The notes beneath the pieces are model-generated. The model was given only the letters and a program-made list of their open reading frames with translations, was not told where the DNA came from and did not search any database. A stretch of 9,850 bases of DNA, taken from Roseburia sp. CAG:303 (GTDB taxonomy: Bacteria; Bacillota; Clostridia; Lachnospirales; Lachnospiraceae). The stretch covers positions 46,642 to 56,491 of the forward strand of contig FR900110.1 in NCBI GenBank assembly GCA_000437755.1, written 5' to 3'. Below are positions 1 to 6,252 of the stretch, in pieces; within the stretch, counting starts at the first letter, position 1; the number at the start of each line of letters is the position of its first letter. A program made the position numbers and the translations under genes.

Positions 1-267
1 TTCTTCTATTTTTCTATTCGCTTCTCCTAATGCTTCAAAAAATTCGTCTGATGTTTTTTCGTAAATATCCATCATATCTTTGTCATTTGTTTTTTCTAAC
101 TCAAGTTTAATCTGAGTAATTCCCTCTTTTTCTTTGTGTTCAAGGTTCTTTAACTCCTGTAACACATCTTCTTCTTTTTTTGAAACCTCATTTTGCATAG
201 TTTCAAATCCCTGCTGTTCTTCTAACATTGTATCTACAAATTTGTTTATCGTTTCCATCATTCCCAT
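1..267 (-). CDS. Partial coiled-coil protein, last visible gene of the GTPase operon (runs off the left edge)
   Basis: An open frame starts at ATG 267 (MGMMETINKFVDTML...) and stays open for 89 codons to the window edge, so the C-terminus is missing. It begins 2 bp after the stop of the preceding 137-aa gene, and an AAGGAAG-type ribosome binding site lies inside that gene's end, so it belongs to the same operon. The visible part is very rich in Glu and Lys with heptad-like spacing (for example SKKEEDVLQELKNLEHKEKE), so a long alpha-helix or coiled coil is likely. There is no signal peptide, membrane span or Cys motif in this part. I do not recognise the family. Its position behind two dynamin-like GTPases suggests a structural or scaffolding partner, which is inference. 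Nearby ATGs at 261 and 258 are alternative starts. Confidence 0.75.
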   Translation of the reverse strand, partial: MGMMETINKFVDTMLEEQQGFETMQNEVSKKEEDVLQELKNLEHKEKEGITQIKLELEKTNDKDMMDIYEKTSDEFFEALGEANRKIEE

Positions 268-269
268 AT

Positions 270-683
270 CTATTCTTCTTCCTTAAGAATTTTATCAATC
301 TTATTTATTACAGCATCTATCTCTTCTATCTCATGTTTCAAAGAAGCAGCATCACTGTTAAAATCTGTATTTAATTTATCTGATATTTTTTTATCTCCAT
401 CTCTTCTCACTTCTGCCAGATTCACTGTAACTCCACTTTCTTCTCTAAGTGTAGATGATTGCAGATAACTATTGACACTTTGAGTTTTATATGTATTAAC
501 ATTAGATTTTTTAGAGTTAATTTCTCTTTTCTTATCCTCTATTCGTCTTTGTCTTCTCTCTGCTTCATCTGAATAATTTGAATAATCACTATGATCGCTA
601 TGATCACCATAATCACCATAATCAGGTGATGTGGCAATTCCCAGAACTGCTCCGCCTCCAACAACTGCAAATATTACTGCCAT
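270..683 (-). CDS. Small protein with N-terminal glycine-zipper hydrophobic segment, D-[YH]-[GS] tripeptide repeat and coiled coil
   Basis: This 137-aa protein has an ideal ribosome binding site, AGGAGG five bases before ATG 683, which overlaps the stop of the upstream GTPase gene (8-bp gap). Residues 1-18 are hydrophobic and glycine-rich (VVGGGAVLGIA), like a glycine-zipper membrane-inserting segment, without a signal-peptidase site. Residues about 21-41 are tandem tripeptides, DYG-DYG-DHS-DHS-DYS-NYS-DEA, forming an acidic and aromatic linker. From residue 41 onward it is charged and helical, and residues about 104-137 look like a coiled coil. I do not recognise a family or an enzymatic motif. 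Being sandwiched between GTPases and another coiled-coil protein suggests a membrane-bound partner of the GTPases, which is inference. Confidence is high that the gene is real and low for any function. Confidence 0.85.
   Translation of the reverse strand: MAVIFAVVGGGAVLGIATSPDYGDYGDHSDHSDYSNYSDEAERRQRRIEDKKREINSKKSNVNTYKTQSVNSYLQSSTLREESGVTVNLAEVRRDGDKKISDKLNTDFNSDAASLKHEIEEIDAVINKIDKILKEEE
569..624 (-). repeat. 9-bp coding tandem repeat (GATTATGGT-type)
   Basis: About six imperfect 9-bp units of the type GAT-[TC]AT-[GA]G[TC] lie in tandem inside the 137-aa gene and encode the D-[YH]-[GS] tripeptides. The two units nearest the N-terminus are identical (GATTATGGT twice), the next are GATCATAGC and GATCATAGT, and the last ones have drifted. 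Any change in unit number would keep the frame, so length variation between strains is possible. Confidence 0.8.
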
Positions 684-691
684 AATTCCTC

Positions 692-1591
692 CTATATCTT
701 ATTCAATTCTTTTTCTAATGCCGATAATTCATGCCTCTGCATAGAAAAATAATCATATACACTTTTCCATGCTTTTCTTTTATCTTCTGCTTTTTTCTCA
801 TTCATACGATATATTTTCTGTTTTTCCTGCTCATTAATCTCTATCTTCTGCTTTAACAACGCTTTTATGTTTGAAACAATATTTTTATATTCCTGTATAT
901 CATTTTCTTTCTTCTTTTTTGCATAGTTAGCTGCATATTCTTCTACATACTGTTTCAACTCAATAATTCCGCTATTCTTAATGAGTATCTCTTTTCCTTT
1001 ATCAATCCCCTGTTGATATCTTTTTGCAGATATTTCAAACACAGGTATCTCATCACCTATAACATTAAATACCTGCTCCTTTACATTTTTTACTAATATC
1101 GGATAATCTTCTTCTTTTTCACGCGTATCTTTCCATGAAATCACAAATATTATTCGTGCCTTACACATATCCACATTACTCATAGATCTTGTAATTTTTT
1201 CCAGCCATTCAACTTCACTTTTATTAAGCGGTCCTGTTCTAATGTTATGTATCATCATGATAATATCTGCGCCCATTATAGTATCAAATGCCAAAAAATC
1301 ATCCTCACTTCTGACATCTATTCCAGGGGTATCTATATACGAGATATTTTTATAATTATAGAAATTTGCTTTTACAGTTGTTCTTGCAGCACCAGTTGGA
1401 AAAAATTCCTTTTGATCACTATTAATCAATATATTATATAAACTGCTTTTTCCTGAGCTGACCATTCCAGTATTAACTATTTTCACAGAATCATTATTCT
1501 GCATTTTTTGAACAGCTTGTACCCTCTTACGCCATTCACTTCCACAATATTTTTCAATTATGCCTAATTCTTTATCTGAAAATCTATTCAT
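692..1591 (-). CDS. P-loop GTPase (dynamin-like/TRAFAC type) with C-terminal coiled coil
   Basis: This 299-aa cytoplasmic protein has a complete small GTPase core. The P-loop (G1) GMVSSGKSS is at residues 42-50, a switch-I threonine (G2) lies in the ARTT stretch at about 69-72, DTPG (G3) is at 87-90, SWKD at 152-155 stands where NKxD (G4) is expected, and SAK (G5) is at 188-190. The last 85 residues or so are Lys/Glu-rich and helical, probably a coiled coil, as expected for a stalk or oligomerisation arm. There is no membrane segment. The ribosome binding site is AAAAGGAG before ATG 1591, and the gene lies 14 bp after the first GTPase gene. Tandem unequal GTPases are typical of bacterial dynamin-like systems such as LeoA/LeoBC. 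Calling this one dynamin-like rather than simply Era/HSR1-like is inference. Substrate and partner are unknown. Confidence 0.88.
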   Translation of the reverse strand: MNRFSDKELGIIEKYCGSEWRKRVQAVQKMQNNDSVKIVNTGMVSSGKSSLYNILINSDQKEFFPTGAARTTVKANFYNYKNISYIDTPGIDVRSEDDFLAFDTIMGADIIMMIHNIRTGPLNKSEVEWLEKITRSMSNVDMCKARIIFVISWKDTREKEEDYPILVKNVKEQVFNVIGDEIPVFEISAKRYQQGIDKGKEILIKNSGIIELKQYVEEYAANYAKKKKENDIQEYKNIVSNIKALLKQKIEINEQEKQKIYRMNEKKAEDKRKAWKSVYDYFSMQRHELSALEKELNKI

Positions 1592-1605
1592 TATACTTTC
1601 TCCTT

Positions 1606-3177
1606 TTAACTTATAGAATTTTCAATTTCCAAAATCCCATTTCTAAATGCTTTCACCTGACACATCTGTCTTTCACCATCTTCTAATATTTGTTTATTCA
1701 TACAATCAATTTGCTGTATCTGTGAGATTATTTCATCATATTTCTCTGATAATCCCATTGTAACAACATTATTAAACTCTCTTGCCAAAACATCTAAATC
1801 ACTGCTTGCTAACTGCCTTGCTTCCTGCCTGCGTCTTATTTTTTCCTGAACTTCATATTGTATTCTTTCATTTTTTATTCTGGCTTCTCTCTCCAATTGT
1901 TCCCTTTTTTCTTTTTCACGTTTCTTTCTAGTTTTAAAAATTTCCCAGATACCATGCTTCGTTACTGGTACACTATTTATATCTTCATTCTCTTTTGTAT
2001 TATCTTCTTCAACTGCCAATTTACTTCCTTTCTTTCCACTTAAATCACATATTAGGTTTGAATCATTATTTATATATAAATTCAAATTTTTAAAATTATG
2101 TTCTACAAATACAATCATTTCATTTACTTTTGCAATGTATCTTTCATCAATTTCCATATAAATCGTGTTAGCAATACTTTCATACATATCTTCATCACCA
2201 TTCACATAGAAATTTGTTAATTCATCGAGGTGTTTTTCAACTGCTTGTTGTGTTAATATTCTAAGATCTTCCAGAATATTGTCCCTTTTTCTCTCAAAAG
2301 TATGTAAGCGCATACTAAAATCCTCAGATAAATTTCCGCTCATTGTTTGCGTTATCATCTTTTCAACTTCATTTAAACACTCTTTCAAATTAGAAATTGG
2401 TTGTTTATAAACTGTTCCTATCGCATCTCCTTTTAATATCTGACTAATTCTTGTATCCAAAAATTCAATTCCACTTTTTTCATATAATTGAGGTTTGTTC
2501 TTTTCAATACCCGTCCATGCTTTTTTTGCATTAATTATGACAACTTCATACTTATTAACTATATTTTTGTCATTACTTTCTGTTATCAAATTATCTATAA
2601 TTTTATATTGAATACGTTTAAGTTCCTGTTCATGATCAAATTTTGCCTTGGCTTTTTCCTCTTCTGACCATTCCTTTTTTATAAGACATCCTCTATCATT
2701 CAATACAATTACAAATGGAATATCCTTTTTTATCAAATTTACAAGTTTCCTGTAATTTGTTCTATCTTCAAACATTCCTTTACTACTAATTACAAACAGA
2801 ATCACATGACATTGGTTAATATGTTCTTCCGTAACCATTTCATGCTGGATAGGTGCATCCACTCCTGGAGAATCAACTAAATAATAATCTCCTCTGTCAT
2901 ACTCTGCAATCTCATCTGTTAATGGACGGTCCGCTGTTTCCGCTACCTCTTTTTTACATAACGAATTGATAAGTGTACTTTTGCCACTATTATATATTCC
3001 ATATACCATTACCTTCGGCTTTTCTCCATTTAACAAAGCATATACACCTGTTTCGATTTTTTCATTAAAATACGATGTAAAATCTGAAAATTCACCAGCT
3101 ATAAACTTATTAAACTTATCTGTAACATCCATGAGTCTCGATGTTAAATCCATTTTCTTATCTTCTATAGTATTCAT
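1606..3177 (-). CDS. Dynamin-like GTPase, larger of the tandem pair
   Basis: A start at ATG 3177 (MNTIEDKK..., 523 aa) is preferred over the in-frame ATG at 3195, because AAAAGGAG sits seven bases before 3177 and the upstream gene stops at 3179. The GTPase motifs are P-loop GIYNSGKST (residues 60-68), switch-I threonine in RPLTDEI (about 84-90), DSPG (102-105), and LNDRG at about 159-163 as a degenerate G4. The sequence INAKKA near 215 is a likely G5. The GxxNSGKST form of the P-loop is the usual one in bacterial dynamin-like proteins. Residues about 260-380 are helical. A strongly basic and acidic coiled coil follows (about 415-455), with another helical tail. No membrane span is visible, so membrane contact would be peripheral. 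It is the second gene of an operon led by an HTH regulator. Dynamin relatives act in membrane remodelling and in some phage-defence systems; a role here is inference. Confidence 0.88.
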   Translation of the reverse strand: MNTIEDKKMDLTSRLMDVTDKFNKFIAGEFSDFTSYFNEKIETGVYALLNGEKPKVMVYGIYNSGKSTLINSLCKKEVAETADRPLTDEIAEYDRGDYYLVDSPGVDAPIQHEMVTEEHINQCHVILFVISSKGMFEDRTNYRKLVNLIKKDIPFVIVLNDRGCLIKKEWSEEEKAKAKFDHEQELKRIQYKIIDNLITESNDKNIVNKYEVVIINAKKAWTGIEKNKPQLYEKSGIEFLDTRISQILKGDAIGTVYKQPISNLKECLNEVEKMITQTMSGNLSEDFSMRLHTFERKRDNILEDLRILTQQAVEKHLDELTNFYVNGDEDMYESIANTIYMEIDERYIAKVNEMIVFVEHNFKNLNLYINNDSNLICDLSGKKGSKLAVEEDNTKENEDINSVPVTKHGIWEIFKTRKKREKEKREQLEREARIKNERIQYEVQEKIRRRQEARQLASSDLDVLAREFNNVVTMGLSEKYDEIISQIQQIDCMNKQILEDGERQMCQVKAFRNGILEIENSIS

Positions 3178-3178
3178 T

Positions 3179-3442
3179 CTAATTCTCCTTTTCATCTATT
3201 CCCTGCTTCATCAAAAATCCCTTTAATTTCCGGCTATAGTAGATTCCACTGACACCGGCACTTCCATCTTCTAATGCCAGATTGCTCAGGCAGTTCCGTA
3301 ATTCATCAATATCTCTCTGGATAGTCCTTTCATCCACCTTGTATTTCAATGCTTCTTCCGGTTTCTTAATAATGCCGCCAGCCTTCAGCTTGATATATAT
3401 GGCAAAGATTCTCTCTATTCGCTTATTCTTAATATCCTCCAT
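3179..3442 (-). CDS. Compact DeoR/WYL-type helix-turn-helix regulator without effector domain, likely autoregulator of the GTPase operon
   Basis: This 87-aa protein starts at ATG 3442 with AGGAG five bases upstream. Residues about 5-55 form the winged-HTH seen at the N-terminus of WYL/DeoR-family regulators, including the recognition-helix signature VDERTIQRDIDELR. A likely wing follows at GIYYSRKLKGF. WYL proteins are usually about 300 aa with a ligand- or nucleic-acid-sensing half. This one ends just after the DNA-binding module, and its stop is one base from the next start, which also carries a good ribosome binding site. It therefore looks like a genuine stand-alone HTH rather than a recent truncation. 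It leads the GTPase operon, and its promoter carries palindromes that recur before the zinc-ribbon operon, so it is the natural candidate to bind them. That binding is inferred. Confidence 0.85.
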   Translation of the reverse strand: MEDIKNKRIERIFAIYIKLKAGGIIKKPEEALKYKVDERTIQRDIDELRNCLSNLALEDGSAGVSGIYYSRKLKGFLMKQGIDEKEN

Positions 3443-3499
3443 ATCTACTCCTATTTATTGCTTAATATACATTTTGCCTTTATATTTGTATAACTATAT

Positions 3500-3523
3500 A
3501 AATATTAGCACTAACTAATATTT
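3500..3523. repeat. Inverted repeat, 9-bp arms with 6-nt loop, in the HTH gene leader
   Basis: AAATATTAG and CTAATATTT flank a 6-base loop, a perfect 9-bp dyad. On the plus strand it is followed by a run of T, which looks terminator-like, but no plus-strand gene precedes it. On the minus strand it lies in the 5' leader of the HTH-GTPase transcript, where it could be an RNA hairpin or a protein-binding site. The arms are AT-rich, so the hairpin would be weak. Confidence 0.45.
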
Positions 3524-3535
3524 TTTTCTACTCTT

Positions 3536-3554
3536 TTTATCACTTTTTGATAAA
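3536..3554. repeat. Inverted repeat, 7-bp arms with 5-nt loop
   Basis: TTTATCA and TGATAAA flank a 5-base spacer, 20 bp downstream of the -10 element of unit C and so just inside the transcript. The core TCACTTTTTGA recurs at 3651-3661 in the same gap. It may be a second binding site or a weak RNA hairpin; no function can be assigned. Confidence 0.35.
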
Positions 3555-3573
3555 TTGTTATACTTTTTACTTT

Positions 3574-3605
3574 ATTATACTTATCTTCAACGACATATAA
3601 TGTCA
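3574..3605 (-). promoter_or_regulatory. Palindrome-promoter unit C, upstream of the HTH-GTPase operon
   Basis: The dyad CGACATATAATGTCA (3591-3605) is an imperfect copy of the shared palindrome. It lies 11 bp upstream of a consensus -10 hexamer TATAAT (3579-3574 on the minus strand). The -35 position falls inside the palindrome and does not resemble TTGACA. A protein bound there would overlap RNA polymerase, which fits repression, although the poor -35 also allows activation. Confidence 0.75.
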
Positions 3606-3675
3606 TTTTACAATTTTTCTTTCATTTTTTTCTGATTATTTTTCCTCCGGTTCACTTTTTGATTATCTGCTAACC

Positions 3676-3713
3676 TATCACCTTTCTTTCGAAAAATCTA
3701 TGGTCGTTTTTCA
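3676..3713 (-). other. Leader block shared with the leader of the Mor/zinc-ribbon operon
   Basis: A 38-nt stretch beginning TGAAAAACG and ending GTGATA matches 8025-7988 at 29 of 38 positions by hand alignment without gaps. It starts 63 nt below its palindrome; the other copy starts 62 nt below. In this copy a short frame GTG 3714 to TAG 3670 could encode MKNDHRFFERKVIG, without a good ribosome binding site. Most differences between the copies would change the amino acid, so a coding role is doubtful. Confidence 0.5.
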
Positions 3714-3759
3714 CCGCATTTTTCCACTCGTCTATCCCCTGTTTTATCTTCCGAAATCT

Positions 3760-3791
3760 ATTCTACTTATTTACTACGACAGAATATGTCG
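3760..3791 (-). promoter_or_regulatory. Palindrome-promoter unit A, distal promoter of the HTH-GTPase operon
   Basis: The palindrome CGACAGAATATGTCG (3777-3791), extended by one matching base on each side, lies 11 bp upstream of the -10 hexamer TAGAAT (3765-3760 on the minus strand). Together with the bases between them (TCGTAG...GTAGAATA) it is nearly the same as unit B at 8102-8071. It begins only 6 bp below the T-tract of the HAD terminator. Transcripts from here would run through unit C into the HTH gene. Confidence 0.75.
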
Positions 3792-3797
3792 TCATCC

Positions 3798-3830
3798 AAA
3801 AAAGCCTGAAAGAAATTTTCTTCCAGACTT
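3798..3830 (-). terminator. Rho-independent terminator after the HAD phosphatase gene
   Basis: On the minus strand AAGTCTGGAAGA pairs with TCTTTCAGGCTT over 12 positions (two of them G-U) around a short AAATT loop, followed by a run of six T. It lies 54 bp beyond the HAD stop codon and separates that gene from the GTPase operon promoters. Confidence 0.85.
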
Positions 3831-3884
3831 TTCTATAATTTTTTTATTCAATTTTTACCGATATGTTCAGATTCTACATTTCTT

Positions 3885-4589
3885 CTATATTTCCAGCAGT
3901 TCATTGAGATTGGTTATCTCCATATCCGGCTGAATTCCGGTATCATTTATCCTCTTCCCGCTGTTCAGCCAGCAGGTATGGATTCCGTATGCTGCTGCAC
4001 CTGCAATATCTGTATGAATAGAATCTCCGACCATCAGACAGTTATCCGGTCTTACAGGGATCTTTTGAAATACCTGTTCCCAGAATCTCCGATCCGGCTT
4101 GCATGCTCCCAGTTCTTCCGATATAAAGACATACTGAAAATATTCCCGGTATTTTTCCATTCTTCTGTTCTGTGCCTTAGTCAGTCCATTGCTGGCAGCT
4201 GCCAGACAATGCCTGTCTGCCAGTTCCTTCACGACGAAATCTGCATTTTCCACCGATTCTGTCGACTCTTCAAAATAATCAAGAAACTTATCATGCAATA
4301 TTTCTTTTGAAGCCTTCAAGTGATACCTTTCCCTCATTTCATCCATATATTCATACAGATGCTTGTGATAATATTCATGATAACGGCTCTGCAGCTCCTC
4401 CGTATCCGGATTACTTAGATGGTAACGGTCCCAGTATTTCCAGGATAATGCCCACAATGCCTCGTAGACATCCTCATCAATGGACTGATTCTCTTCTTCA
4501 AATATACGGCTCATAATGTGCCGCTCCGCCTTCTTATACTGAAATAATGTGTCATCAATATCAAAAATAATATAGTCATATCTGTTCAT
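3885..4589 (-). CDS. yjjG: HAD-family hydrolase, YjjG-type 5'-nucleotidase/noncanonical pyrimidine nucleotidase
   Basis: From ATG 4589 the protein is 234 aa, the usual length for YjjG-type nucleotidases. All four HAD motifs are present: DIDDT at 10-14 (nucleophile Asp10, acid/base Asp12), SNG at 133-135, Lys164 in GACKPD, and GDSIHTD at 188-194. A large helical cap lies between motifs I and II, as in YjjG/haloacid dehalogenase-like enzymes. The family dephosphorylates nucleoside monophosphates, including non-canonical pyrimidines, in the cytoplasm; the exact substrate cannot be read here. An in-frame ATG at 4640 would add 17 residues, but a possible promoter places its -10 element just inside that extension, and the shorter start puts motif I at the usual distance from the N-terminus. 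Base composition is less AT-rich than in the flanking operons, which fits a core chromosomal gene. Confidence 0.88.
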   Translation of the reverse strand: MNRYDYIIFDIDDTLFQYKKAERHIMSRIFEEENQSIDEDVYEALWALSWKYWDRYHLSNPDTEELQSRYHEYYHKHLYEYMDEMRERYHLKASKEILHDKFLDYFEESTESVENADFVVKELADRHCLAAASNGLTKAQNRRMEKYREYFQYVFISEELGACKPDRRFWEQVFQKIPVRPDNCLMVGDSIHTDIAGAAAYGIHTCWLNSGKRINDTGIQPDMEITNLNELLEI

Positions 4590-4630
4590 ATACTGCCCGC
4601 TCTCTTTCCTTCCAATACTCTTTTCTATGT

Positions 4631-4659
4631 ATTTTATCATCCGGAAAGGGCAGAAGCAA
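4631..4659 (-). promoter_or_regulatory. Possible promoter for the HAD gene
   Basis: On the minus strand TTGCTT (4659-4654) and TAAAAT (4636-4631) are 17 bp apart, giving a good -10 and a moderate -35. Transcription would start about 35 bp upstream of ATG 4589. No terminator separates this gene from the zinc-ribbon operon, so read-through from upstream also remains possible. Confidence 0.45.
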
Positions 4660-4684
4660 GTAAAAATATCAACAGAATCTATGA

Positions 4685-6001
4685 TTAGCTTGTATACAGT
4701 TCTTTACATGGATACACACCATCAAATGTACTTCCTGTTATCTTTTCTTTTCCATTGGCAATCGTTACCATGCCAAGCAGCCCATTGATATCATCGTATA
4801 TCGCCATTGAACCATCTTCCTGCTTATACAGATATCCGTCATACTTTATTACATCTCCGTCCGTATTCAGATACTGGATATGCATCGAACCACAGGATTC
4901 TCCATATTCAATGTATTCAAAGAACATGTTGCTGCCATGTGTGAATGAAAAATCACCACTTTCATCCCCGTATTTTCCAGAAAAATATGTATCTGTTTTT
5001 CCTGCCCCACTGGTTCTGACAAACTGTCCCCATGGTCTGCCAACCCCACTTGTCATCCACAGGCTTCCGTCCTCATTTCTGCCGATATAATACACACCTT
5101 TGTCATCACATGCCAGATAGTCGCTATCTTCATCATATTTTATATAATACCACTCATTTTCATAAAAAATCTCGCCATTGGTATAATAACACAAAACAAC
5201 ATAACGGCTTCCTATATGTGCAATGTCCAGAACCATATCTTTATAAGCATAAGAACCGGACCATGGATCTTCATACAGGCCTGATGCTTCTTTGGAACTG
5301 AATTCATTTGATTTTTCTGTTACCTTCTCTGTTTTCTTTTGTGTTACTTTCTCTGTTTTCTTCTCAGTTCCCTTTTCTGTTATTTTCTGTGTTGTTTTTT
5401 CTTCGGATTCTACAACATATCCCGCTTTGCTTTTCCTTACATGTCCAAGAAGCGGTACACTGTCATAATCGGCTTTGAATCCACAGTCTTTATGTTTTGA
5501 AACATACTCTTCATAAATCTGATTGATCGCAGCACATCTTGCATCCTCATTTTCGATATTCTTTCCATTACGCTTTATCATTATCACACAAAATTCATTA
5601 TCATCATCTGCGATATAAAACTGAACCCGGAAATCATCCGTTCCATATTCTACAAGATGTGCATCCTCACCATCCTTCTTGCCCTGAATCCATTCTCCAT
5701 TCGGTTTATAGGATTCCAGTACTTCGGCAACTGTTACTTTACTATAATATCCGAGGTAGCCATTTTTTACTCTTTTAACATATTCGCCTTCCTCTGTCGG
5801 TGTTAATAATACGATTGCAAAGAATCCTATTACTGCTGCCATAACGATTCCCAAAAGAATCCATATCCATTTATGCGACTTTTTCTTTTTTACCGGTTTT
5901 CCCTGACGATTGCCTGTCTGCACCGATTGGAAACTTGCTCCACACTCCGGACAGAATCCTGCATCATCAGGAATTTCTCTTCCACAATTTCCACAAAACA
6001 T
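4685..6001 (-). CDS. Zinc-ribbon membrane protein with large external region and Thr/Lys/Glu repeat linker
   Basis: This 438-aa protein starts at ATG 6001 with AGGAG eight bases upstream. Residues 3-20 form a zinc ribbon (Cys3, 6, 17, 20; CGNC and CPEC). A lysine-rich stretch (36-44) precedes one membrane span (about 45-67), so the ribbon should be cytoplasmic and the rest outside by the positive-inside rule. Residues about 70-195 (EYVKRVKNGYLGYY...) resemble a domain common in Firmicutes zinc-ribbon proteins and lipoproteins. A TEK/TQK-type linker spans about 203-230, followed by a Tyr/Gly-rich, probably beta-structured C-terminal domain. The layout recalls TcaA of staphylococci (ribbon, span, extracellular module), but I do not claim homology. 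It is the last gene of the Mor/zinc-ribbon operon. Function is unknown; envelope sensing or binding is inference. Confidence 0.85.
   Translation of the reverse strand: MFCGNCGREIPDDAGFCPECGASFQSVQTGNRQGKPVKKKKSHKWIWILLGIVMAAVIGFFAIVLLTPTEEGEYVKRVKNGYLGYYSKVTVAEVLESYKPNGEWIQGKKDGEDAHLVEYGTDDFRVQFYIADDDNEFCVIMIKRNGKNIENEDARCAAINQIYEEYVSKHKDCGFKADYDSVPLLGHVRKSKAGYVVESEEKTTQKITEKGTEKKTEKVTQKKTEKVTEKSNEFSSKEASGLYEDPWSGSYAYKDMVLDIAHIGSRYVVLCYYTNGEIFYENEWYYIKYDEDSDYLACDDKGVYYIGRNEDGSLWMTSGVGRPWGQFVRTSGAGKTDTYFSGKYGDESGDFSFTHGSNMFFEYIEYGESCGSMHIQYLNTDGDVIKYDGYLYKQEDGSMAIYDDINGLLGMVTIANGKEKITGSTFDGVYPCKELYTS
5315..5362 (-). repeat. 24-bp direct repeat encoding the Thr/Lys/Glu linker
   Basis: Two adjacent 24-bp units (5315-5338 and 5339-5362) differ at only three positions. 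Each encodes the eight-residue unit KKTEKVT plus Q or E, and a degenerate third unit lies upstream in the gene (5363-5395). The repeat forms a charged flexible linker between two extracellular domains, so its length could vary between strains without shifting the frame. Confidence 0.75.
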
Positions 6002-6038
6002 AATATCACTCCTATCACCTACTTATTGAATCCAGTTA

Positions 6039-6236
6039 TTATCCCACTTTTGCATCTGTATCAATCGTAATGTCCGGCTTTTTTGTATCATCGTATCCGG
6101 TCAGCGAAACGTATATCTTACTATAAACTTCATCTACTTTATCCAGAATAGTATCGGCATTACCAATCACTGCTATGGCAATGACTATAATTACTACTAT
6201 TTTTATAATTTTTTTCACTTTTGTTTCTTTATCCAT
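6039..6236 (-). CDS. Small single-span membrane or secreted protein
   Basis: This 65-aa protein starts at ATG 6236 behind a strong GGAGGG ribosome binding site, 16 bp after the preceding zinc-ribbon gene and 37 bp before the next. The N-terminus is Lys-rich (KETKVKK), then residues about 9-24 are a pure Ile/Val/Ala segment (IIKIVVIIVIAIAVIG), followed by an acidic 40-residue tail. This is either a signal anchor with the tail outside or a secretory signal; no clear cleavage motif or lipobox Cys is present. I do not recognise the family. Its place between two zinc-ribbon membrane proteins suggests a small subunit or accessory factor of the same envelope assembly, which is inference. Confidence 0.8.
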   Translation of the reverse strand: MDKETKVKKIIKIVVIIVIAIAVIGNADTILDKVDEVYSKIYVSLTGYDDTKKPDITIDTDAKVG

Positions 6237-6252
6237 GTTTTCCCTCCATTAT

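Larger units (their letters stand above)
3443..3884. other. Regulatory intergenic region (442 bp)
   Basis: No convincing gene lies here. Leftward from the HAD stop it holds a terminator (3830-3798), palindrome-promoter unit A (3791-3760), a leader with a block shared with the other operon (3713-3676), palindrome-promoter unit C (3605-3574), two AT-rich inverted repeats, and the ribosome binding site of the HTH gene. Two tandem promoters therefore probably feed the HTH-GTPase operon. Confidence 0.75.

Noticed and set aside
3503..3514. TTAGCACT in the HTH leader looks like half of a CIRCE (HrcA) element
   Set aside because: The second half GAGTGCTAA at the required spacing is missing; the sequence is explained by the AT-rich inverted repeat.
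3500..3527. Plus-strand hairpin plus T run as a terminator
   Set aside because: No plus-strand gene lies upstream, and the stem is almost only A-T pairs.
3676..3714. 14-codon GTG frame in leader A as a gene
   Set aside because: No usable ribosome binding site, and differences from leader B mostly change the amino acid; kept only as a note under the leader block.
3700..3933. Plus-strand open frames such as this one and others across the window
   Set aside because: They lie opposite strong minus-strand genes or over regulatory DNA, lack ribosome binding sites, and have the Phe/Ile/Tyr/Ser-rich composition of antisense AT-rich coding sequence.
4590..4640. N-terminal 17-residue extension of the HAD protein from ATG 4640
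   Set aside because: No ribosome binding site precedes 4640, a possible -10 element overlaps it, and motif I is correctly placed with the start at 4589.
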